A stretch of 64,000 nucleotides of DNA from Branchiostoma floridae. Taxonomy: Eukaryota; Chordata; Leptocardii; Amphioxiformes; Branchiostomatidae. Positions 49,801 to 58,711 of the stretch are shown one piece after another; positions within the stretch are counted from its first letter, which is position 1, and every line of letters begins with the position of its first letter. The translations under genes were made by a program, and so were the position numbers. The notes beneath the pieces are model-generated. The model was not told where the DNA came from. It did not search any database and saw nothing but the letters and a program-made list of their open reading frames with translations. The stretch covers positions 89,923-153,922 of the forward strand of contig NW_023365769.1 of the NCBI RefSeq assembly GCF_000003815.2. Direction: 5' to 3'.

Positions 49801-51706
49801 TCCCAAATAAGCCTAGATTTAGGAATCATTAGAAATGTATGTCATAATGCAATAAATCATTTTCATTCAGCTTCATCATCATTTGTTTTACTTTCATCAT
49901 CAATTTTTCTTTACTTTCAAATACTGAGAAAAGTTGACAGGAAATGAAGTTCTCAAAAGTTTGAAAGTAGAAACATCAAGATCAGCTGATGCTTTTTGCT
50001 GAATAAGCAATCTCTCCTATATTGGAAGTGCCAGTGCCAAATGAAACTGCCTGCATGTATGTGTGATATGGGTAGTAAGGGAAGCTTGAGGCTATGATGA
50101 TATTGGAAAGCTGTCAGCAAAAGTCAATAAGTGTTTACCTTGGAGTGAATTTATTGACTATAGACCATGCACAGGGGACAAGGTGGGAACCCAGCAAGCA
50201 GTCATGCATACAGTCCATCTGGGTGCATTTTGATAAGTTTTCAAGTATCTTTGCAGGGAATACCATCTGCATATATGCAGTTAGCGCAGGTGATATTGAA
50301 GTTTTGTAGGTTTTTATGATGTCTACCTGCACCTGTCCATGTACGCAGGATACATGCTTGTTAACTCAGAACTTATCATTATGCCCTTTAAAATGTTAAA
50401 CAAAGAATTGAAATAGTTACATTTACAAGAAGGTTAATGGTTCAATCAATGATTCTATGATTTCAGAAATCTCCATTTTCAACATATATCTCTGCAAGTG
50501 TAATTTGTCTGGAGCAATGCAAGTATTTCAAGCCCTGCCTTCCTACTAGTATGATTGATAACAGCATTATTTGGCTTGTTCACAAGCCACATGTATATCA
50601 TCATATCTTTGGCTTATTCCAATTTTATCCTTTTTCTTCAAATGCCTATGATTGTGAATGACACAATTTAAAGAATACTGTAAATGCAGAAAATTTTGCG
50701 ATGGCTTAATGTTCGCATATTTCGCGGTGGACGCTTCACCGCAAACTTAAAACCACCGTGAACATTTTTCCATGGCAGTAAGAGACTACTGAGCATGGTG
50801 CTACCGCGAACTTAAAACCACCGCAAAAAGTCCTTTTTCATGCTACCACAAAATTAAATCCCTGCTAACTTATGTAAATACATTTTACAGTAGTATACTT
50901 GATTTTTTAAAGTAATAAAGCAGAAGATATACAGTTGGAAAAAAATGTAACGTTACGTTGTTAGCATGTAACATTACATACACCGCCATGGTAAACACTA
51001 TCCATTCCTTTGTTAGGAATTAATCAGCAAGCATCAATGCCCCAGGGAATGTACAGCACCCTGCGTAATTTATGGCCAGGCCTATGAAGCTACCTGTACA
51101 TATATCAGAACAAAGGACATTTCCAACAAAGGGTTTTTCCCCCAGAAATTTTCAGCACATTTTGGTGGAAAACAAAGACAGCAGTTTATCGTAAAAAATA
51201 TCATTAATATTCATTCTCACCTCAATATCAATATCTGACTACCAGAAATTTAATCTGCATTTACAAATTTTAGGGTCATTGAGAAAACTTACAGCTTACA
51301 AATTACGGTTATACAAAAACAACATCAGACAATGTATCTACCTAGAATAGCAGAAAGCCTTAAGACTAAATGTAACACACACAAAAAAGAATTTTAACTG
51401 TCACTATGACAACAAATTGATATTACGTCAAAGGAAGCTATTTTAATACCGGTCATAACCTCAAAGAAACAGTTAATTCTGTTTCCCCTCTATCTATATT
51501 CTTTCATTTTGGGAACACATCGTTGTTTTGGAATGTGAACATTTCTAAAGACTTACGATTTTTTGGTTGAGGGCCAACAGCTCCTTCTCTGTCACCTTGC
51601 GGCGCTGCCTCTCCTGTTGTTGGCGGCGGTACTGGTTGTATTTGTAGAACAGATACAAACCCGGGACCGCTAGCACCACAAGCGGCTTCATGAACGACGA
51701 ATTCAT
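34847..51706 (-). CDS. Membrane-anchored C3HC4 RING-finger protein
   Basis: Three-exon model on the minus strand: 51706-51557, 41791-41729 and 35026-34847, GT-AG borders, all phase 0, 130 residues. Exon 1 encodes a hydrophobic N-terminus (about residues 6-22, FMKPLVVLAVPGLYLFYKY) followed by a Gln/Arg-rich basic stretch, suggesting a short membrane anchor with the rest in the cytosol. Exon 2 is a charged, coiled-coil-like linker (DKLLQKLEEHEPDL). Exon 3 is a C-terminal RING: CVIC, 11 residues, CGH, KVV, CRKC, 17 residues, CVIC, all eight ligands present, so E3 ubiquitin ligase activity is likely. I do not recognise the orthologue. Further exons inside the 6.7-kb or 9.8-kb introns are possible, but phase does not require any. 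Confidence 0.72.
35316..35576 (-). mobile_element. tRNA-derived SINE, second family
   Basis: Read on the minus strand, the head has 'caagtggttaggatggcgga' (A-box-like) and 'acggttcaattcctg' (B-box GGTTCAATTCC, one base off consensus), then a 200-bp unrelated body. The body does not match the SINEs at 17.7 and 24.7 kb, so this is another family. It is in the RING-gene upstream intron, sense to that gene. Confidence 0.65.
36715..36790. repeat. 'Acctgcac' dispersed repeat
   Basis: 'gcttgaaatactttttt', then 'acctgcaccagacaaatttt' and 'acctgcaccaccctg'. Related words occur at 6310-6390 and 50280-50540 ('cctgcacctg', 'agtatttcaagccctg'). This looks like a diverged multi-copy repeat. Confidence 0.5.
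36901..37256. mobile_element. Foldback-type repeat, copy 2
   Basis: Same organisation as 7555-7936: a left part from 'caggtttgaaaggcgtat' followed by an inverted pair around 'acaacacggtgtattccgca'. The spacer is longer here and itself partly inverted (tcggtcccagccc / gggctggtacctcgg). It lies in the second intron of the RING gene. Confidence 0.8.
38055..38096. repeat. Short dispersed repeat, inverted partner of 19.6 kb
   Basis: 'actataaaaccacccaataa' followed by 'attcggctaacgtaaactac' is the reverse complement of 19588-19632 with very few differences. Confidence 0.75.
38100..41700. other. RING-gene intron, no recognised element
   Basis: AT-rich intronic sequence between exons 2 and 3. I see no exon, RNA gene or structured repeat here. 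Confidence 0.4.
41846..43031. mobile_element. Nested inverted-repeat element with GGTCC motifs
   Basis: The left end 'ggatgggtatagaaaattca' with caggtacaggtac is mirrored by the right end 'ttttctgtaccggtaccca', and both ends carry tandem 'caggtcc'-type hexamers. Inside, a second inverted pair lies at about 42115-42200 and 42610-42705 (tgaattttttcaggtcc / ggacctgaaaaaaatcgg, and tccaacatccag / ccggatgttgga). The whole is about 1.19 kb and folds twice. A miniature copy of its end lies at 27979-28065. No transposase is seen. Confidence 0.7.
43165..43665. repeat. 49-bp minisatellite, about ten units
   Basis: The consensus contains 'tggtactgaacaacattcac', 'actgacactgctaa' and 'gctatatctgtcc'. Full units are 49 bp; several are shortened by 8-10 bp in the 'taatgctatat' part. 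It lies in the first intron of the RING gene. Confidence 0.9.
44009..44024. repeat. Poly(A) run
   Basis: Fourteen A residues in non-coding intron DNA. Confidence 0.8.
46355..46835. repeat. Diverged relics of the 49-bp minisatellite
   Basis: 'tgtccttggtgctgaataac', 'ccctggaactgaataa', 'ccttgtgctgaataacattt' and 'tgtccttggtactgaa' recur at irregular spacing, 2.7 kb from the compact array at 43.2-43.7 kb. The same motif is therefore present here in a degenerate state. Confidence 0.7.
47868..48407. repeat. Three-unit tandem repeat, about 165-195 bp
   Basis: Units at about 47868-48033, 48036-48229 and 48230-48407 share 'actctctt', 'agaaattt(g/a)aaaggaaaat', 'cacatgaatgtc', 'catgaatcata(t/c)cagct' and 'ttttggttcagaaga'. 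Confidence 0.85.
49260..49410 (+). mobile_element. Possible retroelement 3' end
   Basis: A GC-rich patch ends in 'cgcaataaaccttctacttc' and then tact. An AATAAA-like end running into CTTCTA repeats is seen at 3' ends of some non-LTR elements. No coding motif supports it, so the call is weak. Confidence 0.3.
50677..50893. mobile_element. MITE with TACTGTAAA ends
   Basis: The left end 'tactgtaaatgcag' and right end 'acattttacagta' are imperfect inverted repeats about 217 bp apart. The interior holds repeated 'accgcgaacttaaaaccacc' words in both orientations. It is in the first intron of the RING gene. Confidence 0.65.
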
Positions 51707-52100
51707 CCTCTCTGTACGACGACGACGAGTCCGTGAGACCAGTTCTATACTGTGATCGAGTATTGACGATGAAGCTAGGCGAGGTTGCCCCCCTAGCTTC
51801 GACTATCCGGTCCCGCTGGAACCGTACCGCTATCGCGCTGAGATGCTGAAACGTTTTTCCGGAAAAACAAAAGCGTTAAACCTTCTAAAGTCGAGCTCAC
51901 GGCAAGGCGGAAACGCCTCTGAACACAAATCCTGTTGGTCAGAAAGGAGAAAAACCGAGGAAAACGCTGAATAAACATAGAAACCTCTTCCACAATATGT
52001 GGAAGACAGAAATGTTGTGAAATGTGATGGAGTGACCTCTCTACGTCATGCGATGGAAAGGTCATAGGTTAAGTATCAATGACCGCAATCTTGTCTAAAG
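51707..52100 (-). promoter_or_regulatory. Candidate promoter of the RING-protein gene
   Basis: The 250 bp upstream of the start codon are CpG-richer than the surroundings (repeated cgacgacgacg, ccggtcccgc, ttccggaaaa). A CRE-like half-site tacgtcatg lies near 52041. No TATA box is evident. This is inferred from base composition and position only. Confidence 0.4.
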
Positions 52101-53736
52101 ATGAGATCATCAGACAATCAATGTTTTCAGAGTCGCTAGTATTGTTCTGTCAGTTTCGGACAGACTTTGAGTTTAAGTGCTTGTATACTTAGATTGCATT
52201 TCACATCGCGTAGATGATTAATTAGTTACTGTAACGGTAATAGATTCTACCAACTATTGTCACTGAAACCTCTCGGTTTTTTAGGCCACATACAAAAAGA
52301 AAAGAAAGATGACAAAACAAGTTATATCTTAAACCATTTAAATTCTTGGTACGAACCAACGTACGGATGGTTGAACCGATCACGCTTGAGGAATCAGCTA
52401 AGTTTAGGTCATAAATAATTCATCTTAAAGTTTTTGCTCTAATGAACAGCTCTAGTCGTGGCGTCGCAAACAGCCTGGCAAAGAAAGACGCACAGGATCT
52501 AGGAGGACTGAAAATGAATTCACAATGAAGACAGACTGTGATGTTTGCACGTAATTTATGGGAGGCTCAAAGTCGTCCAACGGATGCCGGTTCGCAGATG
52601 TGTAAGGGATCAGCGGTTCACGCCAACAAGGTTATCGATCTTGAGGAAAAGTTCTGTCGTCTGAGAGACAAGTCCATTAATCATAGATGCACCTTCGGGA
52701 GAGTTATCTCTCTTGGTCACGAAAGGAACTAACCTCCCCCTACGGTCGGGGGCGAATCTTTAAGACATCTTGGTCAAAATTATCTTCAACGTTAAATTAT
52801 GAGCAATTTGAAAAAGACAATAATCCAATGACTATGATATTTCACAAGTATCAATATCAAACAGTAAAAGAGCACAACTTGACGTTTTATATCAAACATT
52901 GATGGTCAAAATACAAGGCAACTTATCCACGCTTTCGACCTAAACGAACTATAGAGGACAGGGTCCCTACGTGATTTCAATAAATGGGTCCTTTCAAACA
53001 GACCGCATGGTCTTTTTAGCGAATGCCCACAAACGCCCACTCTAGAGAAGTCCGCGCTGCACGAATCTCATTTTTTTGCTTGGAATATGTCCACGTTGTG
53101 CTCCCATGTATTAATCCTGAGTTTCAAGTCAATCCATTGACCCGAAGTGACATAAATCAAAGTTTTCGATTCTCGATGGTCTTTTTAGCGAACGCCCAGC
53201 AAAATGTCTTTTTAGCGAATGCCCACTATATCCACAAAAATATCGGCCGTCGCGCAACGACACCTAAACCTACCGCCACAAACATGTTCAAGATGGTGTC
53301 CCATTGATGTGTACGGAGTTTCCGTGCTTTACAAGCATTTTAAGTCCCTGTTTTTGGTCAAAATGTACGGCGACGATACTACCATACTTTAACTATAGCA
53401 ATTCAAAATGGCGGGCACTAGTCATGTGACCTCCTTGCGGGACTGTTCTATAAGTATCGCGGGAGGGACTGTTGTAGCATAGCTTCTCATACAACCATTT
53501 TAGAGTGAATTCTGAACAAGATTTTCATTTCATAGTGCTATCATCTGACTGATATTTACAATGTGGTCATTTTTTCTGTGCTATTATTAGTACCCAGGTT
53601 TGAGGAACTTAGTGCAAATTTGGATATTGATTCACCTCAGTGCCCAATTAATGTACAAAAGGCTCAGACACATTAGGGTTATAAACCTGAATAGGGGCAG
53701 GTAACCAATACTAGAAAAACATAGCTATTTATTATT

Positions 53737-55121
53737 CTCTTCGCCAAGAAGAGTATGAGATTGCTGACTTGGGTCTGTATGTAGGTCAACAGCAAATAAC
53801 TCCAGAAATTGTGGATGGAACTTTGTGATTTTTGGTAGGTGTGTAGCGGTTGTCGAAAGGAATGCCAAGTTTGAAAACGGTTTACCTGGCGTTTTCCTAC
53901 GGTACTGCAGCGAGCTTGGTATGTTTTTTGCGGTTTGTTTTGGGCAGCATAAGTCAAAATCTAGCTGGGCGATTTTCACGAAACTTGGTAGGTGTGTAGC
54001 GGTTTTGGAGAGGAAGGTCAAGTGCGAAAATGGTTTACCTGGCTCTTACCTACGGTGCTGTAGCAGGACTTGTATGTAAGTGCGTTTGTCTGTATGCAAG
54101 ATAACTCGAGAACCCTTGAATGGATCCTGATTATATTTGTTAGGTGGCTGGGGGTTAGGAAAACGAAGGTCAAGTTCGATAATGGGCACCCTAGTGGCTG
54201 CCTAAGGTACTGCAGCAAAACTTTTAATTTTGACACTTCGTGTTCTGGACATGCTGTGGTCATGATTTTTGAGTGGTAGATAGCCCTTGGAACAGAGAGT
54301 AACTGCTGTGAGTTTAGACCCCCTAGCGGCTTTTTGGGAACTGCAGACACCGATTTCCGTTCAAACTTTGGACGAGGATAACTCGAGAACATGTAAACGG
54401 ATCATCAGGATTTTCAGTATGTAGATAGAATGAGTGATGACTTATACAATGTAATACTAATTATGCAAATCAGTAGCTTATTTGCATAATTAATGAGGAA
54501 AGTTCATAAATCCATTCCAACAGCATATAACTCAAGAAGCTGTATATGGATTTTCATGATATTTAGTATTAAAGTAGCGGTTGCGGAAAGGAAGGTTGTG
54601 TTCGAAAATAGTTGACGTAGCATTTTCCGTTAGGACGGTAGCGGGCCGAGTGTGTGCGTCCGTTTGTTTGTGGAATGCATAACTCGAGAAGCCTTGAAAA
54701 AATCCTGATAATATTTGGTAGGTGGGTAGGGGTCAGGAGATCGAAGATAATATATATGATAGTGGCCCCCCTAGCGGCTTCCTAAGGTACTGCAGCAAAA
54801 CTTATTAACAGAAATAAACTGTGCTCTATATATCTCATTTTGACCTATATCTATGGACACAGCTGTTATACAGATGTTTTGCTGGAGCTGGACGCCCTTA
54901 CACTGGGGACAAAGTCTTTGACAAGCATGAAATTCTGATTGACCAGGGATGCTACCAGGTCATCTGTCAGGTCACAGTCTGGTTTTTGGTAATATCTGTG
55001 TGTTTGTGAGGAACATAGTTCAGGCAGTCATTTGCTATTTAGTAATACATGAACAAGACCTTAAAGTCTTAAATAAAGACATGATTATTTGGCGAAGAGA
55101 TGGGTTCGTTGAACTCTAGTT
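53737..55121. mobile_element. Insertion present only in the left arm
   Basis: The right arm reads straight through the site (ttattattaacaatact in the left-arm sense), whereas the left arm is interrupted by 1385 bp. The insert starts CTCTTCGCCAA and has TTGGCGAAGAG near its other end (about 55089-55099), so it has short inverted ends. Its interior holds two sub-repeat families: 'taggtgtgtagcggtt' ... 'tttacctggc' (twice) and 'ctaaggtactgcagcaaaac' (twice). No intact coding frame is seen. Confidence 0.85.
54458..54492. other. Octamer-bearing perfect hairpin
   Basis: 'taattatgcaaat', a 9-base loop, then 'atttgcataatta' form a perfect 13-bp stem. Both arms contain the POU/Oct octamer ATGCAAAT. 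It is inside the left-arm insertion. Confidence 0.85.
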
Positions 55122-55550
55122 AACAATACTATTTACATTATAATAATAACTCTTCACCAAACTGGACTTTTCTTATCTTTATTTATCACAGAAACATTGT
55201 TACAATGAGGATTTGATTAGATGAGTATCTGTTACAGTGTGTACAAACTTATTTCAAATACAAAAATGTATTTCGTTTCACTTCCTAAATATTTTTAAAG
55301 TATTGGAAGAAGTTGACACATAAACAATATTAATTGCATTATTTATGTGCAGTAAAATGTGACCACATGCTATCAATAGCCTAATAAAATGTTGGAACAT
55401 GGCACAAGCGGGCTCCCCTTCTGAGTACAGAAAGGAAATGTTTTATAACATTTAGTTATGACGTAGAAAATTTCAATTGTAAAATGTACCTTTATTAACG
55501 TTTACAAACAAATTGTTTTTTTCTCTTCTTAATAAATGACAACAATACAG

Positions 55551-57565
55551 GTGAGTAAGGTGTGTTTTCCTTTTCCTTTCATTACAGACCAGGTAGGACA
55601 CCGTACAGGTGAGTAAGGTGTGTTTCCTTGACTACAGGCCAGGTAAGACACCATACAGGTGTGTTTCCTTTTATAACAGACCAGGCAAGACACCGTACAG
55701 GTGAGTAACGTGTATTTCCTTTGATTACAGACCAGGTAAGACACCATACAGGTGAGTAACGTGTATTTCCTTTGTTCACAGACCAGGTAAGACACCGTAC
55801 AGGTGAGTAACGTGTATTTCCTTTGTTTACAGACCAGGTAAGACAACATACAGGTGAGTAACGTGTATTTCCTTTGATAACAGGCCAGGTAAGACACCAT
55901 TCAGGTAAGTAAGGTACGTTTCCTTTTATAACAGACCAGGTAAGACACCATACAGGTGAGTAACGTGTATTTCCTTTGATTACAGACCAGGTAAGACACC
56001 GCACAGATGAGTAAGGCGTCTTTCCTTTGCCTATAGACCAGATAGGGCATTATACAGGTAAGTAAGTTGCTTTACTCACCTGTTTAATACCTATCTGGTC
56101 AATAGGCAAAGGAAAGACGCTTTACTCACCTGTATAATGGCCTATATGGTAGTATATAGGCAAAGGAAAGTTGCTTTATTCACCTGTATAATACCCTGTC
56201 TGGTCTCTAGGCAAAGTAAAGACATCTTACTTACCTGTATAATGGCCTATCTGGTCTATAGGCAAAGGAAAGACACCTTACTCACCTGTTTAATGGCCTA
56301 TCTGGTCTATAGGCAAAGGAAATACACCTTATTTACCTGTATAATGGCCTATCTGGTATATAGGCAAGGGAAAGACACCTTACTTACCTGTATAATGCCC
56401 CATCTGGTATATAGGCGAAGGAAAGACACCTAACTTACCTGTATAATACCCTATCTGGTCTACAGGCAAAGGAAAGTTGCTTTACTCACCTGCATAATAC
56501 CCTATCTGGTCTATAGGCAAAGGAAAGACGCCTTACTCACCTGTATAATGGCCTATATGGTATATAGGCAAAGGAAAGACGCCTTACTCACCTGTGTAAT
56601 ACCCTATCTGGTCTATAGACAAAGGAAACACACCTTACTCACCTGTGCGGTGTCTTACCTGGTCTGTAATGAAAGGAAATACACGTTACTCACCTGTATG
56701 GTGTCTTACCTGGTCTGTAATCAAAGGAAATACACGTTACTCACATGCACGGTGTCATACCTGGTCTGTTATAAAACGAAACACACCTTACTTAGCTGTA
56801 TGGTGTCTTATCTGGCCTGTTATCAAAGGAAATACACGTTACTTACCTGTACGGTGTCTTACCTAGTCTGTTATAAAAGGAAACACTTCTTACTCACCTG
56901 TACGGTGTCTTACCTGGTCTGTACTGAAAGGAAATACACGTTACTTACCTGTACGGTGTCTTACCTAGTCTGTTATAAAAGGAAACACACCTTACTCACC
57001 TGTACGGTGTCTTACCTGGTCTGTAATGAAAGGAAATACACGTTACTCACCTGTACGGTGTCTTACCTGGTCTGTGAACAAAGGAAATACACGTTACTCA
57101 CCTGTATGGTGTCTTACCTGGCCTGTAGTCAAGGAAACAAACCTTACTCACCTGTACGGTGTCTTACCTAGTCTGTAGTCAAGGAAACACACCTTACTCA
57201 CCTGTACGGTGTCTTACCTGGTCTGTAATCAAAGGAAATACACGTTACTCACCTGTACGGTGTCTTACCTAGTCTGTTGTCAAGGAAACACACCTTACTC
57301 ACCTGTACGTTGTCTTACCTGGTCTGTAATCAAAGGAACTACACGTTACTCACCTGTACGGTGTCTTACCTGGTCTGTAATGAAAGGAAATACACGTTGC
57401 TCACCTGTAAGGTGTCTTACCTAGTCTGTAGTCAAGGAAACACACCTTACTCACCTGTACGGTGTCTTACCTGGTCTGCTATAAAAGGAAACACACCTTA
57501 CTTACCTGTACGACGTCTTACCTGGCCTGTTATAAAAGGAAACACACCTTACTTACCTGTATTGT
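55551..57565. repeat. 51-bp minisatellite with internal inversion
   Basis: About 39 units of 51 bp. Units from 55551 to about 56070 read 'acaggtgagtaacgtgtatt', 'tcctttgattacag', 'accaggtaagacacc'. From about 56070 on they are reverse-complemented. Inner units (about 56000-56600) are a variant, 'gaccagatagggcattatac', and outer units share 'gaccaggtaagacaccgtac'. The left block is about 520 bp and the right about 1.5 kb, so expansion was unequal. Because 51 is a multiple of three, long periodic open frames arise with no protein meaning. Confidence 0.92.
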
Positions 57566-58711
57566 TGTCATTTATTAAGAAGAGAAAAAAACAATTTGTT
57601 TGTAAATGTTAATAAAGGTACATTTTACAATTGAAATTTTCTACGTCATAACTAAATGTTATAAAACATTTCCTTTCTGTACTCAGAAGAGGAGCCCGCT
57701 TGCGCCATGTTCCAACATTTTATTAGGCTATTGATAGCATGTGGTCACATTTTACTGCACATAAATAATGCAATTAATATTGTTTATGTGTCAACGTCTT
57801 CCAATACTTTAAAAATATTTAGGAAGTGAAACGAAATACATTTTTGTATTTGAAATAAGTTTGTACACACTGTAACAGATACTCATCTAATCAAATCCTC
57901 ATTGTAACAATGTTTCTGTGATAAATAAAGATAAGAAAAGTCCAGTTTGGTGAAGAGTTATTATTATAATGTAAATAGTATTGTTAATAATAAATAGCTA
58001 TGTTTTTCCAGTATTGGTTACCTGCCCCTATTCAGGTTTATAACACTAATGTGTCTGAGCCTTTTGTACATTAATTGGGCACTGAGGTGAATCAATATCC
58101 AAATTTGCACTAAGTTCCTCAAACCTGGGTAATAATAGCACAGAAAAAATGACCACATTGTAAATATCAGTCAGATGATAGCACTATGAAATGAAAATCT
58201 TGTTCAGAATTCACTCTAAAATGGTTGTATGAGAAGCTATGCTACAACAGTCCCTCCCGCGATACTTATAGAACAGTCCCGCAAGGAGGTCACATGACTA
58301 GTGCCCGCCATTTTGAATTGCTATAGTTAAAGTATGGTAGTATCGTCGCCGTACATTTTGACCAAAAACAGGGACTTAAAATGCTTGTAAAGCACGGAAA
58401 CTCCGTACACATCAATGGGACACCATCTTGAACATGTTTGTGGCGGTAGGTTTAGGTGTCGTTGCGCGACGGCCGATATTTTTGTGGATATAGTGGGCAT
58501 TCGCTAAAAAGACATTTTGCTGGGCGTTCGCTAAAAAGACCACCGAGAATGGAAAACTTTGATTTATGTCACTTCGGGTCAATGGATTGACTTGAAACTC
58601 AGGATTAATACATGGGAGCACAACGTGGACATATTCCAAGCAAAAAAAATGAGATTCGTGCAGCGCGGACTTCTCTAGAGTGGGCGTTTGTGGGCATTCG
58701 CTAAAAAGACC

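Larger units (their letters stand above)
53009..58711. mobile_element. Foldback element with minisatellite core
   Basis: Two arms in opposite orientation, 53009 to about 55550 and about 57566 to 58711, match at roughly 98-99% by eye over about 1.15 kb once a 1.39-kb insertion in the left arm is removed. Between them is a 2-kb minisatellite that also reverses. Each arm starts with GGTCTTTTTAGCGAATGCCC, and the motif recurs twice more 170-210 bp inside, giving six copies in all. A direct repeat 'tcaaacagacc' lies a few bases outside both ends (52994-53004 and 58717-58727), a possible target duplication. Long inverted arms with internal repeats recall foldback elements (Drosophila FB, sea urchin TU, Galileo). 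No transposase is seen. Confidence 0.8.

Noticed and set aside
53023-53307. 94-codon frame, with a twin of 102 codons at 58412-58720 on the other strand
   Set aside because: They are the same sequence in the two inverted arms. Twin presence follows from the palindrome and not from protein conservation, and no domain is recognised.
56548-57171. 207-codon open frame with a 17-residue repeating pattern
   Set aside because: It is the 51-bp minisatellite read in frame; 51 is a multiple of three, so any stop-free unit stays open. Parallel frames occur at 55529-56004, 56137-56433 and 57209-57612. No gene signals.
55551-57565. CRISPR-like array
   Set aside because: Whole 51-bp units repeat without unique spacers, in eukaryotic DNA, and the array changes orientation. 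It is a minisatellite.
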